DNA from: Rhodopirellula sp.
Lineage (GTDB): Bacteria; Planctomycetota; Planctomycetia; Pirellulales; Pirellulaceae
Reading direction: 5' to 3'
Length of the DNA: 47,893 nt
Assembly: GCA_002701385.1 (NCBI GenBank)
Contig: NZVD01000003.1
Span: 1 to 47,893, forward strand
The translations under genes were made by a program, and so were the position numbers. How positions within the stretch are numbered: the stretch's first letter is position 1; every line of letters starts with the position of its first letter. Shown in pieces: positions 17,347 to 26,599 of the stretch. Below the pieces are notes generated by a model, which was not told where the DNA came from, did not search any database, and saw nothing but the letters and a program-made list of their open reading frames with translations.

Positions 17347-18918
17347 ATGGCGGAAATTATGAGTTGGTGGCTTTGGACGTTGACCATCGTCACCGCATTA
17401 CTAATTCTAATCGCTCTTCGGGACGTCACACAAAAGAAGCATACCATCCTTCGCAATTTCCCCCTGATAGGGAGATTGCGTTATTGGTTGGAGACGATTG
17501 GCCCCGAACTTCGACAGTACATTGTCAGTAGCAATAACGAAGAACGTCCATTTTCCAGAGATCAGCGTCGTTGGGTTTACGCTTCTTCAAAACTGCAAAA
17601 CAACTATTTTGGATTTGGTACTGACAAAGATATCGAACTGACGCCAAACCATTTGGTGATCAAACATTCTGCATTTCCCATTTCGTCTCTTCACAAAAGC
17701 GAACCTGGTTACGATCCGAAGCATTCGATCCCTGCCGCAAAAATTTTGGGGCGTCACCGCAACCGCAAGCACCAGTTTCGACCGGCGTCCATCGTCAACC
17801 TTTCTGCCATGAGTTATGGGTCGCTAAGTGCTACCGCAGTGGAATCTATTAATCGAGGCTGCGCCGCTGCTGACTGTCTGCACAACACCGGAGAAGGGGG
17901 TATCAGTCCCTTCCATAAAAAAGGTGGGAAACTCATTTGGCAATTAGGAACCGGTTATTTTGGTGCTCGTGGTGCTGACGGTGGATTTTGTGAAGACAAA
18001 TTCAAGGCCACAATTGAACAAGCGGAAGGTATGGTCAAGGCGATTGAGATTAAATTTAGTCAGGGAGCCAAACCCGGATTGGGCGGCATGCTTCCAGGCG
18101 CTAAAGTCACTCCTGAAATCGCTGCCGTTCGGGGAATACCAATTGGAAAAGACTGCGCCAGCCCTGCCTTTCACTCAGCATTTTCTAACGCCGACGAAAT
18201 GCTCGACTTTGTAGAACGCCTAGCTGACATAAGCGGATTACCGATTGGCATTAAGAGCGCAGTTGGCGAGATGAGTTTTTGGGACGAACTCATTTCCCTC
18301 ATGAGCTCAGGCTCTCGCGGTGTCGACTTTATCGCTATTGACGGAGCAGAGGGTGGCACAGGAGCCGCTCCACTAACCTTCTCAGACCATGTCGCCCTCC
18401 CCTTTAAGCTGGGCTTCACTCGTGTTTACAAACGATTTGAAGAAGCAAATTTGGCCGACAAGATATTCTTCATGGGGTCGGGGAAGCTGGGGTTTCCTGA
18501 AACCGGCTTACTGGCGCTTTCATTGGGCTGCGATGCCCTGAGCATCGCTCGCGAGCCCATGCTGGCTATTGGTTGCATTCAGGCTCAAAAATGTCATTCT
18601 GGCCATTGTCCAACCGGCGTGGCAACTCAAAGCAAGTGGCTGATGCGAGGATTAGACCCAACTCTCAAATCAAATCGTTTAGCCAACTATCTGATTACAT
18701 TAAGAAAAGAACTCATGCAACTCACCCATGCATGTGGATTCGAGCATCCGGCACAGATTACCCCTAGCCAGTTTGAGATCGCCGATGACCAATACGGATC
18801 CAAAAACGTCGCCGATGTCTTCGAATACGAAGATGATTGGGGACATCCTTCAACGCAGGACATTCAGGCTGTGCTCGACGAAATGCATCAGGCTGAAGAA
18901 GTAAGAAAAACAGCTTAA
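17347..18918 (+). CDS. Membrane-anchored FMN-binding glutamate synthase family protein
   Basis: A 523-residue protein with one N-terminal membrane segment (about residues 5-24) and then the FMN- and Fe-S-binding central domain of glutamate synthase. The 3Fe-4S cysteines C410, C416 and C421 are in CIQAQKCHSGHCPTGVATQ, and the FMN barrel includes IDGAEGGTGAAPLTF. It lacks the N-terminal glutamine amidotransferase domain and the C-terminal GltB beta-helix, and no gltD partner is adjacent, so classical ammonia channelling from glutamine is not supported. This stand-alone class is widespread; its electron donor and substrate are uncertain. A GGAGG at 17331-17335 lies eleven bases before the ATG. 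The gene converges on aspS with a 7-bp gap. Confidence 0.9.
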   Translation: MAEIMSWWLWTLTIVTALLILIALRDVTQKKHTILRNFPLIGRLRYWLETIGPELRQYIVSSNNEERPFSRDQRRWVYASSKLQNNYFGFGTDKDIELTPNHLVIKHSAFPISSLHKSEPGYDPKHSIPAAKILGRHRNRKHQFRPASIVNLSAMSYGSLSATAVESINRGCAAADCLHNTGEGGISPFHKKGGKLIWQLGTGYFGARGADGGFCEDKFKATIEQAEGMVKAIEIKFSQGAKPGLGGMLPGAKVTPEIAAVRGIPIGKDCASPAFHSAFSNADEMLDFVERLADISGLPIGIKSAVGEMSFWDELISLMSSGSRGVDFIAIDGAEGGTGAAPLTFSDHVALPFKLGFTRVYKRFEEANLADKIFFMGSGKLGFPETGLLALSLGCDALSIAREPMLAIGCIQAQKCHSGHCPTGVATQSKWLMRGLDPTLKSNRLANYLITLRKELMQLTHACGFEHPAQITPSQFEIADDQYGSKNVADVFEYEDDWGHPSTQDIQAVLDEMHQAEEVRKTA

Positions 18919-18925
18919 CAACTGT

Positions 18926-20692
18926 TTATTCTGGATGGGTGATTCGAAGGTTTAACTCGCCCAACTGCTTGGATTCAACATCCCCAGGTGCGCCAGTCAT
19001 CAGGTCCGAGGCTTTTTGAGTTTTGGGGAATGCAATAACGTCACGAATATTATCCAGATCACCGAACAACATCACGCAGCGGTCAATTCCTAATGCAATG
19101 CCACCATGTGGAGGAGCACCAAACTGGAGAGCCTCCAGTAAAAAGCCAAAACGATCTGCCGCTGTCTCTTCATCGATTCCCAACAGACCAAAGACCCTCG
19201 CCTGCTCTGCCTGATCGTGAATTCGGATTGTCCCGCCACCAGCTTCATATCCATTGATCACGAGGTCATACGCAACGGCTCGTGCTTGCCCTGGATCCGA
19301 ATCAAGTAAAGCGATATCTTGTGGCCTTGGCGCTGTAAACGGATGATGCATGGCGACCCAACGATCTTCCTGTTCGTCATGCTCAAACATTGGGAATTCA
19401 ACCACCCAAGAGAAATGCATTTCATTCGGATCGTACAAAGCCAATTCTGCGCCTAACCGTTTTCGCAAGGCAGACAATGCTTTGCAACTAACTTCATAAG
19501 TATCAGCGATGAAGAACATAATGTCGCCGACCTCGGCTCCCATTCGTTCACCAATTTCAACGAGTAGTTCGCCTGCAAAATTCTTGGCAATCGGAGACCA
19601 AAGCGTTCCATCTTCCTCAACGCGGAACCAGGCCAACCCTTTCGCACCGAAATCCTGTTTGACCCATTCGGTCATGCCATCGATGTCTTTTCGGGAATAA
19701 TTCCCAGCAGCCCCTTTTGCATTGACCCCACGTACGACACCACCCGATTCCACGGCGCCGGAGAACACACGAAATTCCGCTTTGGCTGCCAAGTCAGAGC
19801 AGTTAATGAGTTCCATCCCGAAACGCAGGTCGGGAGCATCGGAGCCAAACCGTTCCATGGCTTCATCGTAAGTCATACGTGGCAGAGGTGTTGGGAGGTC
19901 GATTCCCTTTAAATCCTTTGCCATCTGCTGCATCAAACCATCGATCATACCAATCACATCGTCTTGGTCGACGAAGGACATTTCCACGTCTAGCTGAGTG
20001 AATTCAGGCTGACGGTCTGCCCGCAGGTCTTCATCGCGAAAACATCGGGCGACCTGAACGTAACGATCGTAACCGGCCACCATCATGATCTGTTTATAGA
20101 GTTGAGGCGACTGTGGCAATGCATAGAATTGACCGTGGTGCACCCGGCTAGGCACGAGATAATCTCGGGCACCTTCTGGAGTACTTCGTCCCAGTATCGG
20201 CGTTTCCACATCGATAAAGTCGTGTGTTTCGAAATAATCGCGCATCATTTTGATAATGCGACTACGCAGGAGTAATGTTTCCTGCATCTCCTTACGACGC
20301 AAGTCAAGATAGCGATACTTGAGACGCAGGTCTTCCCCAGGAAGCTCCTGCTGAGATGGCGTAAACGGGGGAGTTTTACTCTTATTGAAGACCTCTAAGG
20401 TTGTAACTCGCAATTCCACCTGACCGGTAGGCAACTTTTCGTTAATTGTCCCTTCAGGTCGCTCGGCCACCTTTCCAACCACTTTGATGACATCTTCGTT
20501 TCGAAGAGCACTTCCGTCATCGACTAACCCGCTTTCCGGACCAAAGACAATTTGTGTCTTTCCGTAACGGTCACGCAAGTCAATAAAGACAGCGCCACCA
20601 TGATCCCGAGAACTATCCACCCAGCCACACAAAGTGACTTCCTGATCGATATTCTCCGCTCTTAATTCACCGCAGGTATGAGTACGAAACAC
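18926..20692 (-). CDS. aspS: Aspartyl-tRNA synthetase, bacterial type
   Basis: A class IIb synthetase that charges tRNA-Asp and possibly tRNA-Asn. The order is an N-terminal OB-fold anticodon domain ([21 protein letters not shown]), the catalytic core with motif 2 ([20 protein letters not shown]), a GAD insertion domain, then motif 3 ([13 protein letters not shown]). I place the start at the GTG at 20692, because AAGGA lies about seven bases upstream and the protein then begins FRTHTCGEL as in the family. An in-frame TTG at 20719 would add nine residues. The His in RDHGG corresponds to the residue linked in Pseudomonas aeruginosa AspRS with relaxed, non-discriminating tRNA recognition. miaA lies upstream on the same strand. 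Confidence 0.96.
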   Translation of the reverse strand: MFRTHTCGELRAENIDQEVTLCGWVDSSRDHGGAVFIDLRDRYGKTQIVFGPESGLVDDGSALRNEDVIKVVGKVAERPEGTINEKLPTGQVELRVTTLEVFNKSKTPPFTPSQQELPGEDLRLKYRYLDLRRKEMQETLLLRSRIIKMMRDYFETHDFIDVETPILGRSTPEGARDYLVPSRVHHGQFYALPQSPQLYKQIMMVAGYDRYVQVARCFRDEDLRADRQPEFTQLDVEMSFVDQDDVIGMIDGLMQQMAKDLKGIDLPTPLPRMTYDEAMERFGSDAPDLRFGMELINCSDLAAKAEFRVFSGAVESGGVVRGVNAKGAAGNYSRKDIDGMTEWVKQDFGAKGLAWFRVEEDGTLWSPIAKNFAGELLVEIGERMGAEVGDIMFFIADTYEVSCKALSALRKRLGAELALYDPNEMHFSWVVEFPMFEHDEQEDRWVAMHHPFTAPRPQDIALLDSDPGQARAVAYDLVINGYEAGGGTIRIHDQAEQARVFGLLGIDEETAADRFGFLLEALQFGAPPHGGIALGIDRCVMLFGDLDNIRDVIAFPKTQKASDLMTGAPGDVESKQLGELNLRITHPE

Positions 20693-20729
20693 CGTATTTT
20701 CCTTCAAAGTTTGAATCAATAGCTACTTA

Positions 20730-20751
20730 CTGAGGTCATGCATTACCTCAG
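20730..20751. promoter_or_regulatory. 22-bp near-perfect palindrome between miaA and aspS
   Basis: CTGAGGT and ACCTCAG flank an ATGCAT core with one mismatched pair, giving 20 of 22 symmetric positions. It lies 38 bp upstream of the aspS GTG. No T-run follows on the minus strand, so it is not an ordinary terminator. It could be an operator or an mRNA leader hairpin. No T-box sequence was found. Confidence 0.4.
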
Positions 20752-20810
20752 GCCAAACAGCTATTCTACTTAGAGAACTAATTATGCAAAAGGCAGCTTT
20801 AAGAGTTGCA

Positions 20811-21773
20811 TCACCCTGTCTCAACCAGAGATAGAATTTGATCTACCACTTGATCCGTCGTCAATTCTTCCGCCATCTCAATCTGCTTGCATTCAGGGAA
20901 CCCGCGAAACCACGTTTCCTGTCGCCGTGCAAAGCGGCGTGTGTGATAGACAACCTGCTCCATCGTTTCTGCAAGATCTCGTTTCCCTTCTAGATAATCA
21001 ACCACTTCACGGTACCCAACGGCCTGAAGCGCCGTCCTTCCTAATGCCTGCTGGGCACTCAGCAACGACTCTACTTCAGCCACCAATCCTCCATCAAACA
21101 TTTCCTGCACACGTGCTTCGATTCTGCTGTGCAATACTTCACGAGACCAACACAACTGGAACACAAACTGTTTATTGGTACTCGTCTGGTTTTCAAACTC
21201 CTGTTGCTGATGGCTAATGGGTTGCCCAGTCAAGTGGTAGACTTCCAAGGCCCGAGTCACTCGCCGTATGTCATTCGGGTGGAATTTATGGGCCGAAAGC
21301 GGGTCAACTTGAGCCAACTGGCGATGCAAGGCTTCTTTCCCATGTAATTCGACCTGCTCTTCGACCTGTTGGCGAAATTCCCAATCAGCTGCAGGCCCAC
21401 CGAATATTCCTCTCAACAGCACTTTGAGGTACATAGGCGTCCCACCTACAAAGAGCACTTTCTTTCCACGAGCTTTGATTGCTTCAACCGTCTCGTAAGA
21501 TCGACTCAGGTATTCAGCTACACTGAACTGCTCGTGCGGATCAAGAATATCGATCAGGTGGTGAACAATACGCTGTCGATCTTCCTTCGCTGGCTTTGCT
21601 GTCCCAATGTCCATGCCTCGATAAATGGCCATTGAATCCAGCGAGATGATTTCAGCATCAATCTTTTCGGCTAACCGTAACGCTGTACTGGTTTTCCCAC
21701 TGGCGGTCGGACCAGTCAGAAACCAGCAATCATCGTCGATTGCCGGCATCGGCTCGCTCTCACGCTCCGTCAT
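20811..21773 (-). CDS. miaA: tRNA dimethylallyltransferase
   Basis: The enzyme adds a dimethylallyl group to N6 of A37 in tRNAs that read UNN codons. The P-loop GPTASGKT is at residues 21-28, followed by the tRNA-contact motif SLDSMAIYRGMDIGTAKP and by FVGGTPMYLK. Later, HPNDIRRVTRALEVYHLTGQP and HTRRFARRQETWFRG complete the family pattern. The 320-residue length is normal. ATG codons at 21773 and 21749 are both possible starts, and neither has a convincing Shine-Dalgarno. The gene is divergent from hisE and upstream of aspS. Confidence 0.96.
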   Translation of the reverse strand: MTERESEPMPAIDDDCWFLTGPTASGKTSTALRLAEKIDAEIISLDSMAIYRGMDIGTAKPAKEDRQRIVHHLIDILDPHEQFSVAEYLSRSYETVEAIKARGKKVLFVGGTPMYLKVLLRGIFGGPAADWEFRQQVEEQVELHGKEALHRQLAQVDPLSAHKFHPNDIRRVTRALEVYHLTGQPISHQQQEFENQTSTNKQFVFQLCWSREVLHSRIEARVQEMFDGGLVAEVESLLSAQQALGRTALQAVGYREVVDYLEGKRDLAETMEQVVYHTRRFARRQETWFRGFPECKQIEMAEELTTDQVVDQILSLVETG

Positions 21774-21858
21774 AATTGATATAACTCCACAAATTAGCCG
21801 TGAAATGCACTACTTCACAGACTCTTTAAATCCCATGTCCGTTCGGCGATTGTCAGTA

Positions 21859-21872
21859 TTGACTCGTGAGTC
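21859..21872. promoter_or_regulatory. Inverted repeat overlapping a TTGACT box, hisE upstream region
   Basis: GACTC-GT-GAGTC (21861-21872) overlaps TTGACT (21859-21864) in the divergent miaA/hisE region. No good -10 element is found at the right distance, so it is only a weak candidate for an operator or promoter element. Confidence 0.2.
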
Positions 21873-21949
21873 TACGATAAACGCTTAGTAGCAAACACGT
21901 TATTTCATCGTGGTTTCAAATCCATCTCCTGTAAAGGGGAAAGAATCCT

Positions 21950-22285
21950 TTGAACGAAGCATCCCAGGTATTACATCAACTGATGGCGGTTATCGAAGAG
22001 CGTCGCCTCAATCCTCCCCAAAAGTCTTACACAACCAAGTTATTCCAAGGTGGGAACGACTTGATTGGTAAGAAGATCATGGAGGAGGCCGGAGAAGTCG
22101 TGGAAGCCGCTGACGAACCGGGGGACTCCGGTCGAGAGCATTTAATTTATGAAGCAGCCGACCTGCTTTACCACCTCATGGTAATGCTCGGCTACCACGA
22201 AATTCACATCCGTGAAATCGAAACTGAACTGGGGCGACGATTCGGCGTCTCCGGAATCGATGAAAAAGCATCACGCAAATCCTAA
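21950..22285 (+). CDS. hisE: Phosphoribosyl-ATP pyrophosphatase
   Basis: This catalyses the second step of histidine biosynthesis, hydrolysing phosphoribosyl-ATP to phosphoribosyl-AMP. The 111-residue all-alpha protein carries the MazG-like signature: SYTTKLFQGGNDLIGKKIMEEAGEVVEAA, followed by EAADLLYHLMVMLGY. It is the stand-alone form, not fused to HisI. Translation appears to start at TTG, with AAGGGGA about ten bases upstream. The next ATG would delete twelve residues. hisG follows after 31 bp, so the first two pathway genes are probably co-transcribed. Confidence 0.94.
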   Translation: MNEASQVLHQLMAVIEERRLNPPQKSYTTKLFQGGNDLIGKKIMEEAGEVVEAADEPGDSGREHLIYEAADLLYHLMVMLGYHEIHIREIETELGRRFGVSGIDEKASRKS

Positions 22286-22316
22286 ATAAAACCTGCACGA
22301 AGATAAGTACCATCCC

Positions 22317-23168
22317 ATGAGTAACCTGCGAATTGGATTACCCAGCAAAGGTCGGCTATCTGATCTGGCTAGTGAACTTTTGAAAGAGGCCGGCATTAAA
22401 TTCCGCCGACAAAATCGTTCTCTGTTTGCCAAAGTTTCCGACCTACCTATAGAAATCATTTTCCTGCGAACGGACGACATCCCTGTACTTTGTGCAGAGG
22501 GTGCCATCGACATGGGAATCACTGGATCAGATTTAGTCGCGGAAGCACAGGCCGACGTACAGACACGGCTATCACTGGGCGTTGGAAAATGCCGACTTGC
22601 CGTTTGTGTACCTGAAACGATGGAGATCGACAGCCCTGCGAAATTAAACGGCTTACGAATCGCCACCAGTTTCACGAATGTCACCAAAAACTATCTACAA
22701 CAACACGATGCGGAAGCGCACGTGGTGCCACTCACAGGTTCCGTGGAAATCATGATCACGTTGGGAATTGCCGACGCGATTGTCGATCTGGTTGAAACCG
22801 GCTCAACGCTCGCCGCAAACCGACTGAAGATTTCTCATGAAATCGGTAACTATGAAACCATCCTCATTCAAAATCAGCAGAAACGACACCCTGAACTTGC
22901 AGACCGTATCGTTCGCCGTTTAGAAGGGGTCGTCATCGCTCGAGGCTACTCGCTACTTGAGTACAACATCCCCAAAAACCAATTAGCCCAGGCGGAAGAA
23001 ATTACCCCGGGATTCAAATCGCCAACAATCACTTCGCTTGAAGACAGTGAGTGGTGTGCCGTTCGAGTGATGGTAAAAACGAAGCAAGTCACTTCGGTAA
23101 TGGATCAACTGGAAGAATTAGGAGCTTCTGCCATTTTGGAAACTCCTATCAACAACTGTCGTCTATAG
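22317..23168 (+). CDS. hisG: ATP phosphoribosyltransferase, long form
   Basis: This is the first and committed step of histidine biosynthesis, joining ATP and PRPP. The N-terminal catalytic lobes read RIGLPSKGRL, then GITGSDLVAE; the PRPP-binding loop is DAIVDLVETGSTLAAN. At 283 residues it includes the C-terminal ACT-like regulatory domain (about 210-283, ending SAILETPINNCRL). Long-form enzymes form hexamers inhibited by histidine and do not need HisZ. The last 6 bp overlap the end of the convergent amidohydrolase gene. Confidence 0.96.
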   Translation: MSNLRIGLPSKGRLSDLASELLKEAGIKFRRQNRSLFAKVSDLPIEIIFLRTDDIPVLCAEGAIDMGITGSDLVAEAQADVQTRLSLGVGKCRLAVCVPETMEIDSPAKLNGLRIATSFTNVTKNYLQQHDAEAHVVPLTGSVEIMITLGIADAIVDLVETGSTLAANRLKISHEIGNYETILIQNQQKRHPELADRIVRRLEGVVIARGYSLLEYNIPKNQLAQAEEITPGFKSPTITSLEDSEWCAVRVMVKTKQVTSVMDQLEELGASAILETPINNCRL

Positions 23169-24410
23169 TCTCAACAACTGCGCCTCTGAAAGGCGAGCCA
23201 ACACTGCGGATAAGCATGCTAACTCCGAGGCCCCTGCTTCTTCTTTTGTCAACGAGACCGACAAAACAGAGGCTACCGCATCCGTGCCTATAAATCCGTG
23301 CGTGGTTTCCAAACCCAGTGCAAATGCGGCATTGACCGTTACCATTTCTAAGAGTGTGCTAGGATTCAAGTTGGGGTACTCGTTCCTTACAAATTCCACT
23401 TCAGCAAGCAGATTCAGATCCGGATTAGAAGCTCTGGAATCTGTCCCTAAGCAAACCCGCACTCCTGCTGCTAACATCTCCTCCAATGCATAGGTTGGAT
23501 GCCGAAAGTAATGGTGGGTTCGGGGACAATAACACACACTTACATTACTACTAAGTTTCCCCAGTAATTCCCAGTCGTCATGTTTGAGATAGTTACCATG
23601 TACAATCAAAGCACGCCAACTACTAGCAAGCGTTTCAATATACTGTTGAAACGATGACTCTACAGGAATCCCTGCCTCTTCCCACATCCCCAAACGCTCC
23701 AGCATTTCCCTTAATGGCCCCGACCGCGTCTGAATCAAAGCACACTCTTCTGCCGTTTCAGCAAGGTGCATTACGCAGGGAACTTCGAAATCTTTACTCA
23801 ATTCACAAAGCGATTTAAGTTGCTCCCAATGTACCGTATATGGCGCGTGAGGACTTATGCCTGCATTTACGCCAGAGATAGCAGCCTGAGTCAGATAGTC
23901 TTGAACGCCTGTTGTAACATCAGAGACTTGCTCTGCTGAGTAATTGATGACTTCCAATAACGAGACGATCCGAGTCTTCAATTTTGAGTAACAGTCTAGT
24001 AGAGAATTACTGGTGGTAATTTCACCAATCCCAATGACTCCTACTTCTCTGGACTCACCAGCACCCAACGCGATCGTCTCTTCGAGCCACTCTACTCCTT
24101 CGGCTGCCTTTTCCCGTCGATACTTTACGACTTCAGTAATCCAGGCATCAAAATCGAGGCTCGGATCACCGACTGGAGTAGATAGTTCGCTAAATTCCAA
24201 ATGCGTGTGCGAGTTGACCAACCCTGGCAACAACGCGACGTTTCCCAAATCGTGTACTTCAAACTGTTGCTGAGCGTCTTGAAATCCGGGAGGAGCAGTT
24301 GATTTAGAACCAATACGGATGACCACTCCGTTATCGACCTCCACCCAGCCTTCATTAATGGGAGGGATATTCACCGGAAAAACCCAGGCTGCTCGATAAT
24401 AAATCGACAT
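23163..24410 (-). CDS. Amidohydrolase, probable aminodeoxyfutalosine deaminase
   Basis: A 415-residue metal-dependent hydrolase of the TRZ/ATZ (COG0402) type. The metal ligands are H68 and H70 in VNSHTHLEFS, the His in MHLAET, the His in IVHGNYL and the Asp in LGTDSRAS. The NSHTHLEFS form and SPHAPYTVH resemble known aminodeoxyfutalosine deaminases of the futalosine menaquinone pathway. The gene is the last of a minus-strand run that includes mqnA and mqnC. Its start overlaps the previous stop (TGATG), indicating translational coupling. The specific substrate is an inference from motif and context; a guanine/cytosine-type or S-adenosylhomocysteine deaminase is the main alternative. Confidence 0.72.
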   Translation of the reverse strand: MSIYYRAAWVFPVNIPPINEGWVEVDNGVVIRIGSKSTAPPGFQDAQQQFEVHDLGNVALLPGLVNSHTHLEFSELSTPVGDPSLDFDAWITEVVKYRREKAAEGVEWLEETIALGAGESREVGVIGIGEITTSNSLLDCYSKLKTRIVSLLEVINYSAEQVSDVTTGVQDYLTQAAISGVNAGISPHAPYTVHWEQLKSLCELSKDFEVPCVMHLAETAEECALIQTRSGPLREMLERLGMWEEAGIPVESSFQQYIETLASSWRALIVHGNYLKHDDWELLGKLSSNVSVCYCPRTHHYFRHPTYALEEMLAAGVRVCLGTDSRASNPDLNLLAEVEFVRNEYPNLNPSTLLEMVTVNAAFALGLETTHGFIGTDAVASVLSVSLTKEEAGASELACLSAVLARLSEAQLLRL

Positions 24411-26599
24411 CAGTCACCTGCGTGTTGAGACTTACCAACGGCTAACTTGGGCCTGGTTTGAATATGGAACCAGACAATAAGCCCGATCGCGATTACACCG
24501 CCGCACACTGCAACAAGCGGAGAATACATAGGAGTGCCGTGATAGTCTGTCAGGAGCGGGGACAGCCATTCTTGACTCTCACTTCGAGCCACCAAGACCG
24601 TAATGCCGTTGTGCAACACATGCATAATAATCGTCGGAATCAAACTCCCACAACGGACGGCGATATACCCTAACAAAAGCCCGATAATAAATGCATTTAA
24701 TGACTGCTGTAATATCCCGTGCGTGATGCCGAAGAAAAATGCAGAGACAAAAATTGCCGACGAAGGTCGGGAGTCTTTCTGTAATCCAGTCAGAATCACT
24801 CCCCGAAATGCCAGCTCTTCAAAGATCCCCGGAACAATGGCAATTACGAACATGAGTGCGAACAGGGGAGCCGAATTCAACATCGCTTCGACTGGGGCAG
24901 TAGCTGCCTTCATAGCAGGGTTGACCGGGTAAAGCTGTTCGATCCCAACCCCCAGCCAAATAATGGTGGGATGAAGCAGGAACGGTAACAAAACGGCGAT
25001 CAGAACCGCCACCACGGGGGGGGGCGTTAATTTCAGTGCCCCCATTACATTATTTGTCAGCAACACGGCAACCAAAATTGCGGGGACGCCGATCGTTAGA
25101 ATCAGTGCGATACTATTGGAAAATACAAAGTCCTGCCAGGTTTCCGGAGCACTGGCGGTCGCATTGGCCACATATCGCAGCATCAAAATGGCAATCGCCA
25201 CAAAGATCGCCATGCCACCTGTCGGCAGCATTGGCTTATTACGAATCAGTTGACGTATCCATAGGCGAATATCCCATTTCTCGCTTTCACGAAACAGAAC
25301 TGCCTCACTATTAAACTGAAAAGTCGCCCAACGAACAGCAAGGTAACAACAGAAAGCACTACTGGCCATTACAGGGATTGCGAAACGAATCGCGACATCG
25401 AATTGGGATTCAACAAGGTTTCGCAATAACAACGCTGAGCCTGCAATGGGGATGAGACTTGTGCCCAAATCAAGCTCCACATTGGGCATCACACTAATCA
25501 TCGACAGAGGTAATGCCAGCATTAGAAGTGGCATCATATAGTATTGGCCTTCTTTGCTACTACGAGCAAAGGTCGCTGCGGCCAAAGCCAATGCACTGAA
25601 CATGGCAACCAAAGGGATCAACACCACCAAACTCCAGAGAATATTCCAACCAGGGAACATCCCCAGCTTGGAGTGGAGTTCACTTCCAACAGGCATCACC
25701 TTGGCGACCATAAACACCCCGGTAAAAGCAATGCTAACGAGATTGGCCAACGACGTCGCAAAGCTAAATACCATGACGGTCAGCAGTTTCCCGGTTACAA
25801 TCTCGACGCGTTTTGCTGGCCCACACAAGAGCGTCTCCAAAGTCCCCCGTTCTTTCTCTCCCGCACACAGATCAACCGCGGGATAAAACGCCCCTGTCAA
25901 AGTCCACAGCAATAACATGATTGGAATCATACTGGCCCAAAACTGAGCAGCCTGACTCTCCTCGGGTGCGATATCCTGAACCTGAACTTCAACCGGCGTC
26001 GCAACGCCTAACGGAAGCTGACCCAATTCAAAAAGAGAAGCCCTTACTTCTTCTTCCCACTTATCAAGTACGCCAGCAATTCGCGATCTGGCAATCTTGG
26101 ATTTATCAGCCACCGAATTATAGACTATCACCGGCCCTGGAATCGCTTCAGGCTGAACATCAAAACTCGCCGTTCCATCGACGGATTCCCTGAGAAACTG
26201 CAAGTACCGATGCAATTCAGGGCTTAGCACCAATGCTGCATCAAATTCCTTACTATCAAGCCTTTGTTGAAGTGACTCCCGAACCCCTTCCAACGTCGCA
26301 TGTTCCGGAAACTCTTCTGGAATGAGGGTCAGTAACGTATCCTGCGATGTAACCAGTCCCTCTTCTTCCCCGTTCGGATTAACAAATTGAGGCAAACCTT
26401 CAAACGCCGCCTCACCGACCAGCACCACATTACTTTTACTTTCAGTCACGAATTGAGCAACCTGCATCATGACCAATCCCAATACCGGATAAATCATGAC
26501 AGGTAGCAAAACCGTCGTGAACAATGTACGGCGATCTCGTAATTGACTGAGCAATTCCCGTACAAACAATCGTTTTACATTGAACCAGTTCATTCGCAT
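24410..26599 (-). CDS. ABC-2 type permease fused to a CPBP intramembrane protease
   Basis: A 729-residue membrane protein. The N-terminal half (about 1-410) is a NatB-like ABC-2 permease: an N-terminal membrane anchor, a large extracytoplasmic loop, then several membrane helices with the conserved CAGEKERGTLETLLCGPA block. The C-terminal part (about 470-690) is a CPBP/CAAX-type protease with all three motifs intact: EELAFR at E594-E595/R599, FGITH (H627) and HVLHN (H660, N664). It overlaps the ATPase gene by 10 bp and pairs with it as an exporter. NatAB exports Na+ in Bacillus, but the substrate here is unknown. It sits inside the mqn gene run. Confidence 0.88.
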   Translation of the reverse strand: MRMNWFNVKRLFVRELLSQLRDRRTLFTTVLLPVMIYPVLGLVMMQVAQFVTESKSNVVLVGEAAFEGLPQFVNPNGEEEGLVTSQDTLLTLIPEEFPEHATLEGVRESLQQRLDSKEFDAALVLSPELHRYLQFLRESVDGTASFDVQPEAIPGPVIVYNSVADKSKIARSRIAGVLDKWEEEVRASLFELGQLPLGVATPVEVQVQDIAPEESQAAQFWASMIPIMLLLWTLTGAFYPAVDLCAGEKERGTLETLLCGPAKRVEIVTGKLLTVMVFSFATSLANLVSIAFTGVFMVAKVMPVGSELHSKLGMFPGWNILWSLVVLIPLVAMFSALALAAATFARSSKEGQYYMMPLLMLALPLSMISVMPNVELDLGTSLIPIAGSALLLRNLVESQFDVAIRFAIPVMASSAFCCYLAVRWATFQFNSEAVLFRESEKWDIRLWIRQLIRNKPMLPTGGMAIFVAIAILMLRYVANATASAPETWQDFVFSNSIALILTIGVPAILVAVLLTNNVMGALKLTPPPVVAVLIAVLLPFLLHPTIIWLGVGIEQLYPVNPAMKAATAPVEAMLNSAPLFALMFVIAIVPGIFEELAFRGVILTGLQKDSRPSSAIFVSAFFFGITHGILQQSLNAFIIGLLLGYIAVRCGSLIPTIIMHVLHNGITVLVARSESQEWLSPLLTDYHGTPMYSPLVAVCGGVIAIGLIVWFHIQTRPKLAVGKSQHAGD

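Noticed and set aside
18908-18927. AAACAG/CTGTTT hairpin at the end of the glutamate synthase gene as a terminator
   Set aside because: Only six mostly A-T pairs, overlapping both coding ends, with no clean U-tract; too weak to call.
21911-21935. T-loop-like GGTTTCAAATCC suggesting a tRNA
   Set aside because: It has one base too many for a T-arm, and no acceptor or anticodon stem could be paired around it; it lies in the hisE leader.
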